NCBI GenBank assembly: GCA_034111325.1
Contig: JAWUXM010000016.1
Span: 1 to 64,000 of the forward strand
Length of the DNA stretch: 64,000 bases
Direction: 5' to 3'
Source: JAWUXM01 sp034111325
GTDB taxonomy: Bacteria > Pseudomonadota > Alphaproteobacteria > Rickettsiales > JABIRX01
Below, one piece after another: positions 44,559 to 53,563 of this stretch. Each line of letters begins with the position of its first letter. Within the stretch, counting starts at the first letter, position 1. The position numbers and the translations under genes were made by a program. The notes under the pieces are model-generated. The model ran no database searches. It was given only the letters and a program-made list of their open reading frames with translations, and was not told the DNA's origin.

Positions 44559-44674
44559 TAATCCTTTTGGGTGCTTTTTAGTGAATAACCTTTGTTCAAT
44601 CGACTCGTGTATGAAGTATACACGTCGCTCTCTCGCAAAGAACATTCACTAAAAATCCCTCCAAAAAATTTAGT
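44559..44674 (+). repeat. Family C 3'-end palindromic element, copy C7
   Basis: Begins five bases after the dnaN stop as TAATCCTTTTGGGTGCTTTT. It has arms TTTTTAGTGAAT / ATTCACTAAAAA and GTTC/GAAC, and an apical hairpin CGTGTAT-GAAG-TATACACG. Same subfamily as C3 (GGGTGC ... ATCCCTCC). The remaining 105 bases before recF show no feature. Confidence 0.85.
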
Positions 44675-44779
44675 CTTCAACATCGCGCAGTGGGTTAGAG
44701 AAAAATTAGAAACTCCTCAGATTTTTAATCACGCGTTGGGAAATATTATCTCAAAATCTCTTAGGTTGCACTTGGCAAA

Positions 44780-45886
44780 ATGACTTCAAAAACAACAATA
44801 CAAAAACTATCTTTACATAATTTTCGTAATTTTGAGAAAAGGAATTTTGCCTTCGAAGCCCAGCAAGTTGTTATTGCTGGGAAAAATGGCATAGGTAAAA
44901 CAAATATATTAGAGGCAATTTCCCTACTCGCACCGGGGCGTGGCTTGCGTAACGCCAAGTTAGACGATATTGAAACCCTAAAAAACCCTGATAAAGGCTG
45001 GTCTGTACAAGCAAAGATATTAATTGATGATGTTGATTTACGCACAATTACTACACTCAAAGATGACTGTGCCCGCCGTAAAATTATTATTGATGACAAG
45101 AAAACTGCTAATCAGGCACATTTGCTCAACGTCCTAAATGTAGTCTGGCTCACACCATTAATGGATATGATTTTTGTTGGTAGCGCTTCAGATCGTCGCC
45201 ATTTTTTTGATAATATAGTAGCTAATCTCTACCCTGATCACATCAAGGATTTAGCACGTTATCATCACTATATTAAAGAAAGGTTGAAAATTTTGCTGCA
45301 ATCACCAAATCAAGATAGTTGGATTTTAGCGGTAGAAAATAAAATCGTCGAATTAATCAGTTCAATTGCTCATGCACGAGTTGAAGTTTTGGGTCATTTA
45401 AACAATGCAATATCAGAGCTGCATGAAACATTCCCAAAGGCACAACTCACTATCGAAGGCAAGTATGAAAATATGGTTGCAGCAGGAAAATCCGCTCTCG
45501 AGATAGAAAAAATAATTGCTAGTGATTTCGCAACCAACCGCCAACAAGATTTTGCGACAGGACGTACAAATATTGGCACACACAAAAGCGACTTAGTTTC
45601 TTTTTATAAAAAACGTAATATTTTAGCCAAGATCTGCTCAACCGGCGAACAAAAATCCATGTTAATTTCGATCATTCTCGGCAAAGCAAGGATGATTTAT
45701 ACTTGGACAAACAAGCCCCCGATAATTCTTTTAGATGAAATAAACAGCCATTTAGATGAATATAATCGTGATAAATTACTACAGGAAATTCATGATATGG
45801 GTAGCCAATGTTTTATGACCGGCACTGATGCAAACTCGTTCTCAACTCTCAAAAACGATGCTGAATTCATTGATGTTACGACATAA
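44780..45886 (+). CDS. recF: DNA replication and repair protein RecF
   Basis: SMC-like ATPase loading RecA at gaps with RecO and RecR. It has 368 residues. Walker A 'GKNGIGKTNILEAIS' is near residue 33, the start 'LSLHNFRNFEKRNF'-like segment is typical, the signature region is 'STGEQKSMLISIIL', and Walker B is 'ILLDEINSHLDEYNR' near residue 315. recO is also in the window at 59.9 kb, so the RecFOR route is at least partly present. It retains the ancestral dnaN-recF order despite the repeat insertion between them. Confidence 0.95.
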   Translation: MTSKTTIQKLSLHNFRNFEKRNFAFEAQQVVIAGKNGIGKTNILEAISLLAPGRGLRNAKLDDIETLKNPDKGWSVQAKILIDDVDLRTITTLKDDCARRKIIIDDKKTANQAHLLNVLNVVWLTPLMDMIFVGSASDRRHFFDNIVANLYPDHIKDLARYHHYIKERLKILLQSPNQDSWILAVENKIVELISSIAHARVEVLGHLNNAISELHETFPKAQLTIEGKYENMVAAGKSALEIEKIIASDFATNRQQDFATGRTNIGTHKSDLVSFYKKRNILAKICSTGEQKSMLISIILGKARMIYTWTNKPPIILLDEINSHLDEYNRDKLLQEIHDMGSQCFMTGTDANSFSTLKNDAEFIDVTT

Positions 45887-45937
45887 TAAGAGAATACTGA
45901 ACTGTTTTAAAATCTCCGCTATAGAGATATATCACTC

Positions 45938-45971
45938 TTTCGAAGAGACCATGAAATAAATTGAGGGTGAC
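45938..45971. repeat. Short hairpin repeat (family D), copy 2
   Basis: 'tttcgaagagaccatgaaat' followed by 'aaattgagggtgac' aligns with the copy at 7184-7217 but has lost part of the stem complementarity. Located 50 bases after recF. Confidence 0.4.
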
Positions 45972-45985
45972 GTATTTGGCAGAAA

Positions 45986-46001
45986 CCATCCCTTTGGGAT
46001 G
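45986..46001 (-). terminator. Possible terminator hairpin after ccmG
   Basis: On the minus strand, GCATCCC-AAA-GGGATGG then TTTC follows the ccmG stop by about seven bases. The six-pair GC-rich stem with three-base loop is convincing, the T-run is short. It would close the trpE-ccmDEFG transcript. Confidence 0.4.
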
Positions 46002-46007
46002 CGCCTA

Positions 46008-46499
46008 TCATTCAAAATCACCATACTCTAACTCGCCACGTATATGTTTGGTGATTATGCCTTCTTCATTAAGAAAGAAAGTTTCTGGCACGCCAATTAA
46101 GCCAAATTTTATATTATATTTACCCTTCTCATCAAGAGCAGTTTTAACATAAGGGCTTCCCTTCTCATTCAGCCACTTTTTGACGTTTCGTATCGTATCA
46201 CGTGTTGCAACACCATAAATTTCTATATTATTTTTTTTTGCAAAATGCAGCAAAATTGGATGTTCAAATGCACAAGCTACACACCACGAGGCAAAGATAT
46301 TAACTATTACTTTTTTACCATGAAAATCTGCTTGTGATAGAGTTCCTCCATCTAATAAAGGCAATTGAAAATCAGGAAATTGCTTGCCTACCATTGGCGT
46401 TGAATCTACTTTCTGCGCACTATTAAAAGAAAATGCTAACACCACAGAAATCATACTAAAAGTAATTATTGGAACAAAATATAGGAGCTTTAATTTCAT
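46008..46499 (-). CDS. ccmG: Cytochrome c biogenesis thiol:disulfide oxidoreductase CcmG/DsbE
   Basis: Membrane-anchored thioredoxin-like protein that keeps apocytochrome c cysteines reduced for heme attachment. It has 163 residues. The N-terminal anchor is about residues 5-24. The redox motif W-C-V-A-C is in 'ASWCVACAFEH' near residue 72, and 'GVPETFFLNEEG' near 135 is the CcmG cis-Pro signature. Its ATG overlaps the ccmF stop codon by four bases. ccmH does not follow: the next gene is the convergent recF. Confidence 0.94.
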   Translation of the reverse strand: MKLKLLYFVPIITFSMISVVLAFSFNSAQKVDSTPMVGKQFPDFQLPLLDGGTLSQADFHGKKVIVNIFASWCVACAFEHPILLHFAKKNNIEIYGVATRDTIRNVKKWLNEKGSPYVKTALDEKGKYNIKFGLIGVPETFFLNEEGIITKHIRGELEYGDFE

Positions 46500-48358
46500 C
46501 GTTTTTTTATAATTACACTAACAAATCCGCCAGCAACCATCAGCAAGATTCCTAGCCATAATAGGTTAACCATAGGATTGTAATAGATTCTGGTTAATAT
46601 GCCATCCTTGCGCAGATCGCCAACTACCACATATAAATCTGAGAGAAATTTCACACGCATAATCGCGACTTCACTCGTTTGTTTTTGCTCGACAATATAT
46701 AATCTTTTTTCTGGCTTTAGGACTTTTGCATAGACACCACGATCATAAACATCAAAACTTGCTTTACGGGTTAGATAGTTGCTCTCCTGCAGATGTTTTA
46801 CTTCACGCAGATGTAACTGATAATGGGCAATATTTGCTTTATCACCAACATCCATAACTAATTGTTTTTCCTGTTTCAGAATAGAGAAAAGCGCCAATGC
46901 AATCATCGCGATCATAAAACCACTATGCGAGATTAACATCGGATATTCCTGCGCTTTGATCTTGTGGCCGATGAAAAAATTACTAACCATAAATAAAGCA
47001 ATTAATGCAATCGTCAGAATCACATAAGCTACAACATTGTAGTCTGCCTTGAGCCATAGCGACAGAGAAATAATCATACTAATTAGAACAGGCAGAAGCA
47101 GCTTCCCCGCTATACGCCGCCAATTATCTTTCTGCCATTTAAGAAATGGCAATGGTGACATTAACAATAAAATAATTGCTAAAAGCGGCGCTAGGCTACT
47201 ATTAAAATATGGCGCACCAACAGAGATCTTTTGCTTAGTTACAACCTCTAACAAAAGCGGGTATAAAGTTCCCAGAAAAACTACAAAACAACTCGTCACT
47301 AACAATAAATTATTCAGCAACACAAAATTCACTTTGGAGAAAAAGCTATGTGTTTTCTTCGCCTCTTTCACAACTTTATTATTAAAAGCAAATAATGTGA
47401 GCGAATATAAAATGACCAGAATAACGAAAGCTAATATAAACACTCCCCGCTCAGGATCACTAGCAAAAGAATGCACCGAAATTACCACTCCCGAACGCAC
47501 CAAGAAAAAGCCAATCAAACAAAATATAAATGTCAAAAGCGAGAGCAATAACGTCCAATTTCTTAACTGCCCAGTTTTCTGAGTAATGATTAAGGAATGC
47601 AATAAAGCTGTGCCAAATAACCATGGCATTAATGCAGCATTCTCCACAGGATCCCAAAACCAAAAACCACCCCAACCTAACTCACGATATGCCCACCAAC
47701 CGCCAAAACCAATACCTAACGTCAGTAGTGCCCAGCTAATTGAAATTATAGTTTTAAGATGTTTCGCCCAGTTTTTATCAAGAATTTTCAAATGCAAAAC
47801 TGCAATAGCAAAGGCAAAAGCAAGCGAAAAACCAATATAGCCGCTATATAAAAGCGGCGGATGAATTACCAAGCCAATATCCTGCAATAAAGGGTTCAAA
47901 CCTAAACCTTCGAGAGGAACATCTAACAGGCGCTCAAATGGATTAGAAAAGAAAATCAAAAATGCATAAAAAGCGGCTATAATTACAGACTCCGCTAAAA
48001 TGACTATGCGTTTAATTTGCAGCTCTACTTTTGATAAAGAACAAAAAAGCATCAATGCCAAGGAAAAGAGAAAAATAAACAGCAATATAGAACCTTCATG
48101 ATTCCCCCAACTACCAGTAATTTTATAAACTAATGGTTTCGCCTGATGTGAATTAAGGTAGACATTAGCAAAAGAAAAGTCAGAAATTATATAAAGATAT
48201 ACAAGATTTATGAATGCTACCGCTGAAAAAAAGAATATGGATAGCACAAGTGGATTCAAGCACTTGCTGACTACCTTTTCCTTTTTACTTAAAGTAATGA
48301 TAATACATAATAATGCTGAGATAAAACCCAACCATGTTGCAATGAGACCAAGTGACAT
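46496..48358 (-). CDS. ccmF: Heme lyase CcmF
   Basis: Multi-spanning inner-membrane component of the heme-apocytochrome c ligation complex. It has 620 residues and about 14 hydrophobic segments. The tryptophan-rich heme-handling motif 'GWGGFWFWDPVENAALMPW' is near residue 230, with 'GSWGNHEGS' near 85 and 'IHPPLLYSGYIG' near 165, each containing a conserved His or Pro-Pro element. It lies between ccmE and ccmG, in the standard order. Confidence 0.97.
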   Translation of the reverse strand: MSLGLIATWLGFISALLCIIITLSKKEKVVSKCLNPLVLSIFFFSAVAFINLVYLYIISDFSFANVYLNSHQAKPLVYKITGSWGNHEGSILLFIFLFSLALMLFCSLSKVELQIKRIVILAESVIIAAFYAFLIFFSNPFERLLDVPLEGLGLNPLLQDIGLVIHPPLLYSGYIGFSLAFAFAIAVLHLKILDKNWAKHLKTIISISWALLTLGIGFGGWWAYRELGWGGFWFWDPVENAALMPWLFGTALLHSLIITQKTGQLRNWTLLLSLLTFIFCLIGFFLVRSGVVISVHSFASDPERGVFILAFVILVILYSLTLFAFNNKVVKEAKKTHSFFSKVNFVLLNNLLLVTSCFVVFLGTLYPLLLEVVTKQKISVGAPYFNSSLAPLLAIILLLMSPLPFLKWQKDNWRRIAGKLLLPVLISMIISLSLWLKADYNVVAYVILTIALIALFMVSNFFIGHKIKAQEYPMLISHSGFMIAMIALALFSILKQEKQLVMDVGDKANIAHYQLHLREVKHLQESNYLTRKASFDVYDRGVYAKVLKPEKRLYIVEQKQTSEVAIMRVKFLSDLYVVVGDLRKDGILTRIYYNPMVNLLWLGILLMVAGGFVSVIIKKR

Positions 48359-48393
48359 TTTTATTTTACCTAATTGTTGTTTCCCTCCCCCCG

Positions 48394-48819
48394 CTACAAA
48401 GGAGAGGGAGTGATCTTGTTACCTAACTCCACTGGAGGCATATAGTTCTCATCATGTTTCGCAAGGATTTCATCAGCAACAAATACATTATCTTTTATCC
48501 TGCCATTTGCCACAACGCCCTGCCCTTCACGAAATAAATCTGGCAGAATGCCTTGATAGAGAGTTTTTATTTCTTGCTTAAAATCCGTAATTATAAACTC
48601 CACCTTGTTACCATCATGATAAATGATGCTGCCTTTTTTTACCATACCACCAATTCTTATCTTTTTATTAATGCTAAGCTGTGACAGTTCAGACGGTGCA
48701 TAGAAAAACATAATATTTTGACGAAAATTACTATAAAGTAAACCAGCAAGACCAAGAATTATAGATAAAGTTGCGATGATAAAAACCGCACGATTTTTTT
48801 TATTTTTTCTTCTGAACAT
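48394..48819 (-). CDS. ccmE: Cytochrome c maturation heme chaperone CcmE
   Basis: Periplasmic heme chaperone that binds heme covalently and passes it to CcmF. It has 141 residues: an N-terminal anchor (about 10-28), an OB-fold with 'IRIGGMVKKGSI' and 'VVANGRIKDNVFVADEILAKHDENYMPP' (two motifs), with the heme-binding His in 'AKHDENY'. Its start lies inside the end of ccmD, overlapping it by 20 bases. The extreme 3' end reads through a CCCTCC/GGAGGG-type hairpin. Confidence 0.95.
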   Translation of the reverse strand: MFRRKNKKNRAVFIIATLSIILGLAGLLYSNFRQNIMFFYAPSELSQLSINKKIRIGGMVKKGSIIYHDGNKVEFIITDFKQEIKTLYQGILPDLFREGQGVVANGRIKDNVFVADEILAKHDENYMPPVELGNKITPSPL

Positions 48820-48922
48820 TTTTGACTTTTCTCCAATTAATAATCGTCTGCATTAGAACTCCAACAAGAACAATCGCAGATATAAGATAGACTGCTAATA
48901 CGTAATAAAAATAATCATTCAT
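48800..48922 (-). CDS. ccmD: Heme exporter protein CcmD, 40 residues
   Basis: Tiny membrane protein that releases holo-CcmE from the CcmABC complex. Translation from the ATG at 48922 gives MNDYFYYVLAVYLISAIVLV and so on: an N-terminal Tyr-rich segment, one membrane helix (about 6-24), then a basic tail with 'NWRKVKNVQKKK'. This is the CcmD plan (aromatic start, single helix, basic coiled end). The ATG overlaps the TGA of trpE (ATGA), and the 3' end overlaps ccmE by 20 bases. It is too short for many gene finders. Confidence 0.85.
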   Translation of the reverse strand: MNDYFYYVLAVYLISAIVLVGVLMQTIINWRKVKNVQKKK

Positions 48923-50394
48923 TTTGTACCTTCTGCCGCTTTCATCAAAGCCTTGGCTTTATTAATTGTTTCCTCATATTCACTTTCGGCCACTGAATCA
49001 TAAACCACGCCAGCGCCTGCCTGCAGATGCAAAGTACCATCTTTTAATAATGCAGTGCGCAGCATAATCGCCATATCCATATAGCGACCACTTGCTGAAA
49101 AATAACCAGCGCACCCCGCATAAAAACTGCGCTTATCTCTTTCCATCTCATTAATAATCTGCATAGCCCGAATCTTTGGCGCGCCTGAGACTGTCCCCGC
49201 TGGAAAACCTGCCATCAACGCGTCGACCAAATCATGCTTAGTATAATCCAGCTCGCCTTCAACTGTTGAGCTAATATGCATAACATGTGAATAATATTCA
49301 ATTTCCATTTGGCGCGTAACCCTAACGCTTGCTGGTTTTGCAACTTTACCAACATCATGACGCCCAAGATCAATTAACATTAAATGTTCCGCACGTTCTT
49401 TTGGGTCGGCCAATAAATCTGCCGACAATTCTGCATCCTCCTTAGCATCAAGACCACGCTTCCTTGTGCCTGCTAAAGGACGAATTACAACCTTATCATG
49501 GTCAACTTTTACCATTATTTCAGGGCTCGAACCAATAATTTCATAATCAATAAAACTAAAGTAAAATAAAAATGGTGAAGGATTTAAAATACGTAACGAA
49601 CGATAAAAATTAAAACCATTTTTCTTAAATTTTGCTGAGAAACGTTGTGATGGTAAAACTTGGAATACATCACCTTCAACAATATAATCCTTGGCTTTAT
49701 CGACCATTGCACAATATTCTTCTCTGCTCATATTCGGTAGAAATTCTACCTCCGCATCATCCGATTCTGCGCTTTCTACCTCCTCCCCTGCTAATGCATC
49801 CTTCGCTTTAGCAATCAAACTCTGCGCTGCTTGGTATCGTTCCTGTGCATCACCACTATGTGCCCATACTGGTGCTGCAATGATCATCTCCTTTTGTACA
49901 TTATCAAATATTACCATTAATTGCGGGCGAATAAATACGCTATCTGGAATCTCTAGCGTATCCTCTTTCATCAGACCAACATCCTCAATCAAATGAATCA
50001 TCTCATAACCCATATAGCCAAACCAACCCGCTAGCATCGGTGGCATATCATCTGAGAATGTTATTTTACTCTTTTGGATTTGCTCTTGCAGTGAAGGTAG
50101 AATTTTTTTCCGATCGTTAATCGTAATATCTTCCTTACCATCTTCGCTGATTGTTACGCTACTATTTTGACACACCCATTTTTTATCAGCCATTAGACCA
50201 ATCGCCGAATAGCGTCCACGCTTTTTACCACCTTCAACTGATTCAAGTAAAAAATGATTAGGGTCGAGAGGAAACAATTTTAAAGCCGCGGTAACTACAC
50301 CATCGCTATCGGCAGCTATTTTACTGATGATGATTTGGCTCTCTCCAGCATTAAATTTTTTTGCAAAATCATCAAAATCAATATCAAGAATCAT
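48919..50394 (-). CDS. trpE: Anthranilate synthase component I
   Basis: Converts chorismate to anthranilate, the first committed step to tryptophan. It has 491 residues. The N-terminal domain holds the L-L-E-S tryptophan-feedback motif near residue 49. The chorismate-binding domain shows 'GDVFQVLPSQRFS', 'RPLAGTRKRG', 'GAPKIRAMQII' and 'YAGCAGYFS'. The segment usually written G-R-N-D-x-G-R-V reads 'GRHDVGKV', with His for Asn. No trpG is adjacent; the gene heads the ccmDEFG cluster instead. The LLES motif favours TrpE over PabB. Confidence 0.92.
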   Translation of the reverse strand: MILDIDFDDFAKKFNAGESQIIISKIAADSDGVVTAALKLFPLDPNHFLLESVEGGKKRGRYSAIGLMADKKWVCQNSSVTISEDGKEDITINDRKKILPSLQEQIQKSKITFSDDMPPMLAGWFGYMGYEMIHLIEDVGLMKEDTLEIPDSVFIRPQLMVIFDNVQKEMIIAAPVWAHSGDAQERYQAAQSLIAKAKDALAGEEVESAESDDAEVEFLPNMSREEYCAMVDKAKDYIVEGDVFQVLPSQRFSAKFKKNGFNFYRSLRILNPSPFLFYFSFIDYEIIGSSPEIMVKVDHDKVVIRPLAGTRKRGLDAKEDAELSADLLADPKERAEHLMLIDLGRHDVGKVAKPASVRVTRQMEIEYYSHVMHISSTVEGELDYTKHDLVDALMAGFPAGTVSGAPKIRAMQIINEMERDKRSFYAGCAGYFSASGRYMDMAIMLRTALLKDGTLHLQAGAGVVYDSVAESEYEETINKAKALMKAAEGTK

Positions 50395-50429
50395 GTTGTT
50401 AGATTATTTATTATGCAGTCACCCAATGT

Positions 50430-50540
50430 GTCATTGCCTGAACCGCCTGCAATTTTAGGTCGATCCAAGGGCAAAAGTCGAGATATTTATTTGTGGCTCT
50501 AGACTCCTAGAATTTCTTTAAAATTCAAAAAGTGGCACAA
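50430..50540. repeat. Family A repeat, decayed copy
   Basis: Starts 'gtcattgcctgaaccgcctg' and ends in 'ctcctagaatttctttaaaa' with loss of the closing 'caggcaatgac'. It retains the internal 'gatccaagggcaaa' typical of family A. Between trpE and the PpiD-like gene. Confidence 0.55.
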
Positions 50541-50549
50541 AATTGAAAA

Positions 50550-52418
50550 TCACTGTACTTTATTGATGTTCTCATTGACTCGCACTTCGTATTTTTTATA
50601 TAAATGCATATTATATTGTTCCAGTATCGCTTCTTGAAATGTTGAGCTTAATAAATTTGTCATTTGTCTTAATTCTGCTTGATGTCCATCTTCCTTAGCA
50701 GGACTAATTCCCTCTAATACCGCAAAATCATACCCGCCATTTGTATTAGCATAGGGCATAGTAGCATTAGCTATATCTAGAGCAAAAATCTCTACAACTA
50801 AACCCTGTGATAATGAGCTCTCCGTACGCTGTAATTTTACGTCACGCTCTAATTGCAAACCATATTTCGTTGCTAAGTTATTAGCCTTTTTACCGTTATT
50901 AATTTCTTCCACATAAGATTGCGCAAGATTATATAATTCATCCTCAGCTTTTTGATTCCGCCATTCCGTCACTACCAAACCCTTGACTTCATCAAGGGCT
51001 TTATACCTCTCGCCCAAAACATTGTCTATTTGTACAACCATGAATATTTCATCACCAACAATTGTTGCAATTGGCTCTGTGACTTCATCAATATTAAAGA
51101 CACTATCGATAATTTCTTGGCTAAATGTTGGATATGTCTTTTCTAGAGAACCAAAAAATCTACCCTCTTCTTTTGCGACAGAATTATTGCTCTGTACCGC
51201 GATTTGATATTTTGTAGCTGCTTCCTTCATTGTAGCACCAGAAGATAATTCATCCTCTATTTGGTTAAATGTTTCCAAAGCAAATTCACAAGATTTCTCT
51301 TTTCTAAGAGTTTGTTCTATATCAGATTTAACCTGAGCAAAAGTAAGTACCTTCTCTGGAGTAACTTTATCAACCATGAATATATGCCAACCAAATGGTC
51401 CCGCAATTGGCTTGGTAATTTGCGCTTCTGATAGAGCAAACACCTCATCCCTAAATTCACGAATCAACTCCTCTTTCGTCAACTCACCAAGGCTAACTTG
51501 ATTTTTATTGAGACCGCTTATTTTCGCAACTGCGTAAAAATCCTCCCCCGCTTTGATCTTCTTATATGCAGCTTTTGCATCTTTTTTAGTTTTAAAGAAC
51601 ACTTGCTTTAAGTTACGAGACTCGGGCGTTTTGTAATTGTTTATATTGCTTTCATATTCAGTTTGCAAAAGCTCTTGACTAATCTCTACCCTTCCATGCA
51701 TAGCCTTGCAACTGACATCTAAATAAGAGATGTCTCTTGTTTCAGCTTGCATAAAAAACTCTTTGTTTTTCTCGTGATAGCCAATTAAATCAGCCTCACT
51801 AGGAATAAAAGATATTTTATCAATTTTATTTTTTGGTACTGTTATAATATCAACTGTGCGAGCTTCATATTCATATTTATATATGTCACTTACCAGCCCA
51901 TCAAGCGTAGCATTATTGGCCGTTAAGGCATCTATTATATAGTTACGGGCAAGTTCTTTGTTGAGATTAGAAATATAGAGTTCTTCAATTAGACCAGAAA
52001 TATTCATTACTAGGTTGAAACGTTTCTTGCTAAACTTCCCTTCATCATCAAAAAACCGTTTATCATTAAAAATCTGCTCTAGCGCTACACGATCATCCAT
52101 TAATATTTCTAATGATTTAGCTTCCTGCTCAAACAATCTATCTATGATTAACTGTCTCAAGGTAAGTTGACGTAGAAACAACTCATCATTCTCAGTTAAT
52201 TTATTTGCTCCATTCTCAGAAGCTCTAGAACGCTGACGCGAAAGCTCTTGCTGAAACTGTTGCATAGTCACCGCCTCATCACCAACTGTAGCAATATCAC
52301 TACCAGCAGTGCTGCGAAAAATATCACCTACTCCCCAAAGGACAAATGATAACATGATTAGCACTAAGATTGATTTAACAAAAAGCGTATTTGTTACTTG
52401 CCTAATTTTACCTAGCAT
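50550..52418 (-). CDS. PpiD-like periplasmic chaperone / SurA-N peptidylprolyl isomerase
   Basis: Membrane-anchored foldase helping newly exported proteins at the Sec translocon. It has 622 residues. A single N-terminal helix (about 13-32) is followed by a SurA_N-type chaperone domain with 'IATVGDEAVTMQQFQQEL', a long helical segment, a parvulin-type rotamase domain around residues 255-360 ('GPFGWHIFMVDKV'), and a second chaperone-like region to the C-terminus. The architecture fits PpiD rather than soluble SurA. It is divergent from tpiA. Confidence 0.9.
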   Translation of the reverse strand: MLGKIRQVTNTLFVKSILVLIMLSFVLWGVGDIFRSTAGSDIATVGDEAVTMQQFQQELSRQRSRASENGANKLTENDELFLRQLTLRQLIIDRLFEQEAKSLEILMDDRVALEQIFNDKRFFDDEGKFSKKRFNLVMNISGLIEELYISNLNKELARNYIIDALTANNATLDGLVSDIYKYEYEARTVDIITVPKNKIDKISFIPSEADLIGYHEKNKEFFMQAETRDISYLDVSCKAMHGRVEISQELLQTEYESNINNYKTPESRNLKQVFFKTKKDAKAAYKKIKAGEDFYAVAKISGLNKNQVSLGELTKEELIREFRDEVFALSEAQITKPIAGPFGWHIFMVDKVTPEKVLTFAQVKSDIEQTLRKEKSCEFALETFNQIEDELSSGATMKEAATKYQIAVQSNNSVAKEEGRFFGSLEKTYPTFSQEIIDSVFNIDEVTEPIATIVGDEIFMVVQIDNVLGERYKALDEVKGLVVTEWRNQKAEDELYNLAQSYVEEINNGKKANNLATKYGLQLERDVKLQRTESSLSQGLVVEIFALDIANATMPYANTNGGYDFAVLEGISPAKEDGHQAELRQMTNLLSSTFQEAILEQYNMHLYKKYEVRVNENINKVQ

Positions 52419-52467
52419 CTATTAATTGACTGTGATTTGATTTAATGGAAAACATTTGAGAAGCATT

Positions 52468-53220
52468 ATGAGCAAAACAATAGTTATTGGCAATTGGAAA
52501 ATGAACGGCGACCTCGCCTTTTGTAAAAACCTCGCTCAACAAATAACAACGCATGCCGAAATGGACGATGATACAAATGTAGTTCTATGTCCACCAACGC
52601 CCTTCCTATCCGCAGTTAATGATGTTATAACAACCAGCCCTCTTTCACTTGGCGCGCAGGATTGCAGTGAATCTGATAAAGGTGCACATACTGGTGATGT
52701 CTCTGCTTCAATGCTCAAATCCATCGGCTGCAATCATGTCATAGTTGGCCATTCTGAAAGACGAACTAATCATGGCGAGACTAATCAACTAGTTAAAGCC
52801 AAAGCATATAATGCTCAACAAAATGACTTAGTAACGATTATCTGCGTTGGTGAAAATCTTGCTGAATATCAACAAGGCAAAACTCATACAGTAATAAAAC
52901 AACAATTAATCGAATCATTATCAGAAGATACTGACTCAGAAAACACAATTATTGCTTACGAACCAGTTTGGGCAATTGGCACTGGGAAAATCCCTAGCAT
53001 ACAAGAAATAAGCGATATTGCAGAATTAATGAGCGAAACTGTAAAAACACTTGGCAATAAAACAAATAATGCTAACATGCGCTTCCTTTATGGTGGCTCC
53101 GTCAATAAGAACAACGCACAGGAACTCGCCTCAATAGAAAAAATTAACGGTTTTTTAGTAGGTTCAGCAAGTCTGAACGCTGAAGAATTTTGCAATATTA
53201 TAAGATTAACTCAAAGGTAA
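52468..53220 (+). CDS. tpiA: Triose-phosphate isomerase
   Basis: Interconverts dihydroxyacetone phosphate and glyceraldehyde 3-phosphate. It has 250 residues from ATG 52468, giving the standard start 'MSKTIVIGNWKMNG'. Catalytic His is in 'VIVGHSERR' and catalytic Glu in 'IAYEPVWAIGTG'. The phosphate-binding 'LYGGSVNKNN' and 'GFLVGSASL' are in place. It is followed 11 bases later by secG, a common arrangement. Confidence 0.97.
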   Translation: MSKTIVIGNWKMNGDLAFCKNLAQQITTHAEMDDDTNVVLCPPTPFLSAVNDVITTSPLSLGAQDCSESDKGAHTGDVSASMLKSIGCNHVIVGHSERRTNHGETNQLVKAKAYNAQQNDLVTIICVGENLAEYQQGKTHTVIKQQLIESLSEDTDSENTIIAYEPVWAIGTGKIPSIQEISDIAELMSETVKTLGNKTNNANMRFLYGGSVNKNNAQELASIEKINGFLVGSASLNAEEFCNIIRLTQR

Positions 53221-53231
53221 AGAAATAAGTT

Positions 53232-53546
53232 ATGGAAAATCTACAAAATCTATTATTAATAGTTCACATCATTACCGCAGTTTTACTGATAGTCTTAGTG
53301 CTCTTGCAACCAAGCTCAAGTGACGGTGGCTTTGTTTCATCAATGAATAATTCGCAAGCCCTTGTATCAGGGCGCTCTGCCGCCAATTTCTTAACTAAAC
53401 TAACTGGCTTCCTTGCAGCATTATTTATGCTAAACAGCTTAGCTTTAGCCACACTTGCACATAGGCAAGTTGATAAAGATTCACAAATTGATAAATTTAT
53501 CAAACAAAAAACCCAAGAAACACCTGCTGCACCATTAGCAGAATAA
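53232..53546 (+). CDS. secG: Preprotein translocase subunit SecG
   Basis: Small accessory subunit of the SecYEG channel. It has 104 residues. Two membrane helices (about 7-27 and 53-75) flank the conserved cytoplasmic loop 'VLLQPSSSDGGFVSS'. The second has 'NFLTKLTGFLAALFM'. A Lys/Gln-rich C-terminus ends 'AAPLAE'. tpiA-secG-pyrG are closely spaced on the same strand and are probably one transcript. Confidence 0.93.
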   Translation: MENLQNLLLIVHIITAVLLIVLVLLQPSSSDGGFVSSMNNSQALVSGRSAANFLTKLTGFLAALFMLNSLALATLAHRQVDKDSQIDKFIKQKTQETPAAPLAE

Positions 53547-53563
53547 TAGTGCAATAACATAAT

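Noticed and set aside
44640..44779. tRNA-like gene in the dnaN-recF gap
   Set aside because: No acceptor stem, T-loop (GTTCRAN) or anticodon arm could be drawn.
44592..44783. Plus-strand 63-codon open frame between dnaN and recF
   Set aside because: Its first third is family C element, it has no ribosome-binding site and it runs into the recF start.
48370..48415. CCCTCC...GGAGGG hairpin as ccmE terminator
   Set aside because: It lies largely in the ccmE coding end and the stem is imperfect; ccmF follows on the same strand in the usual operon order.
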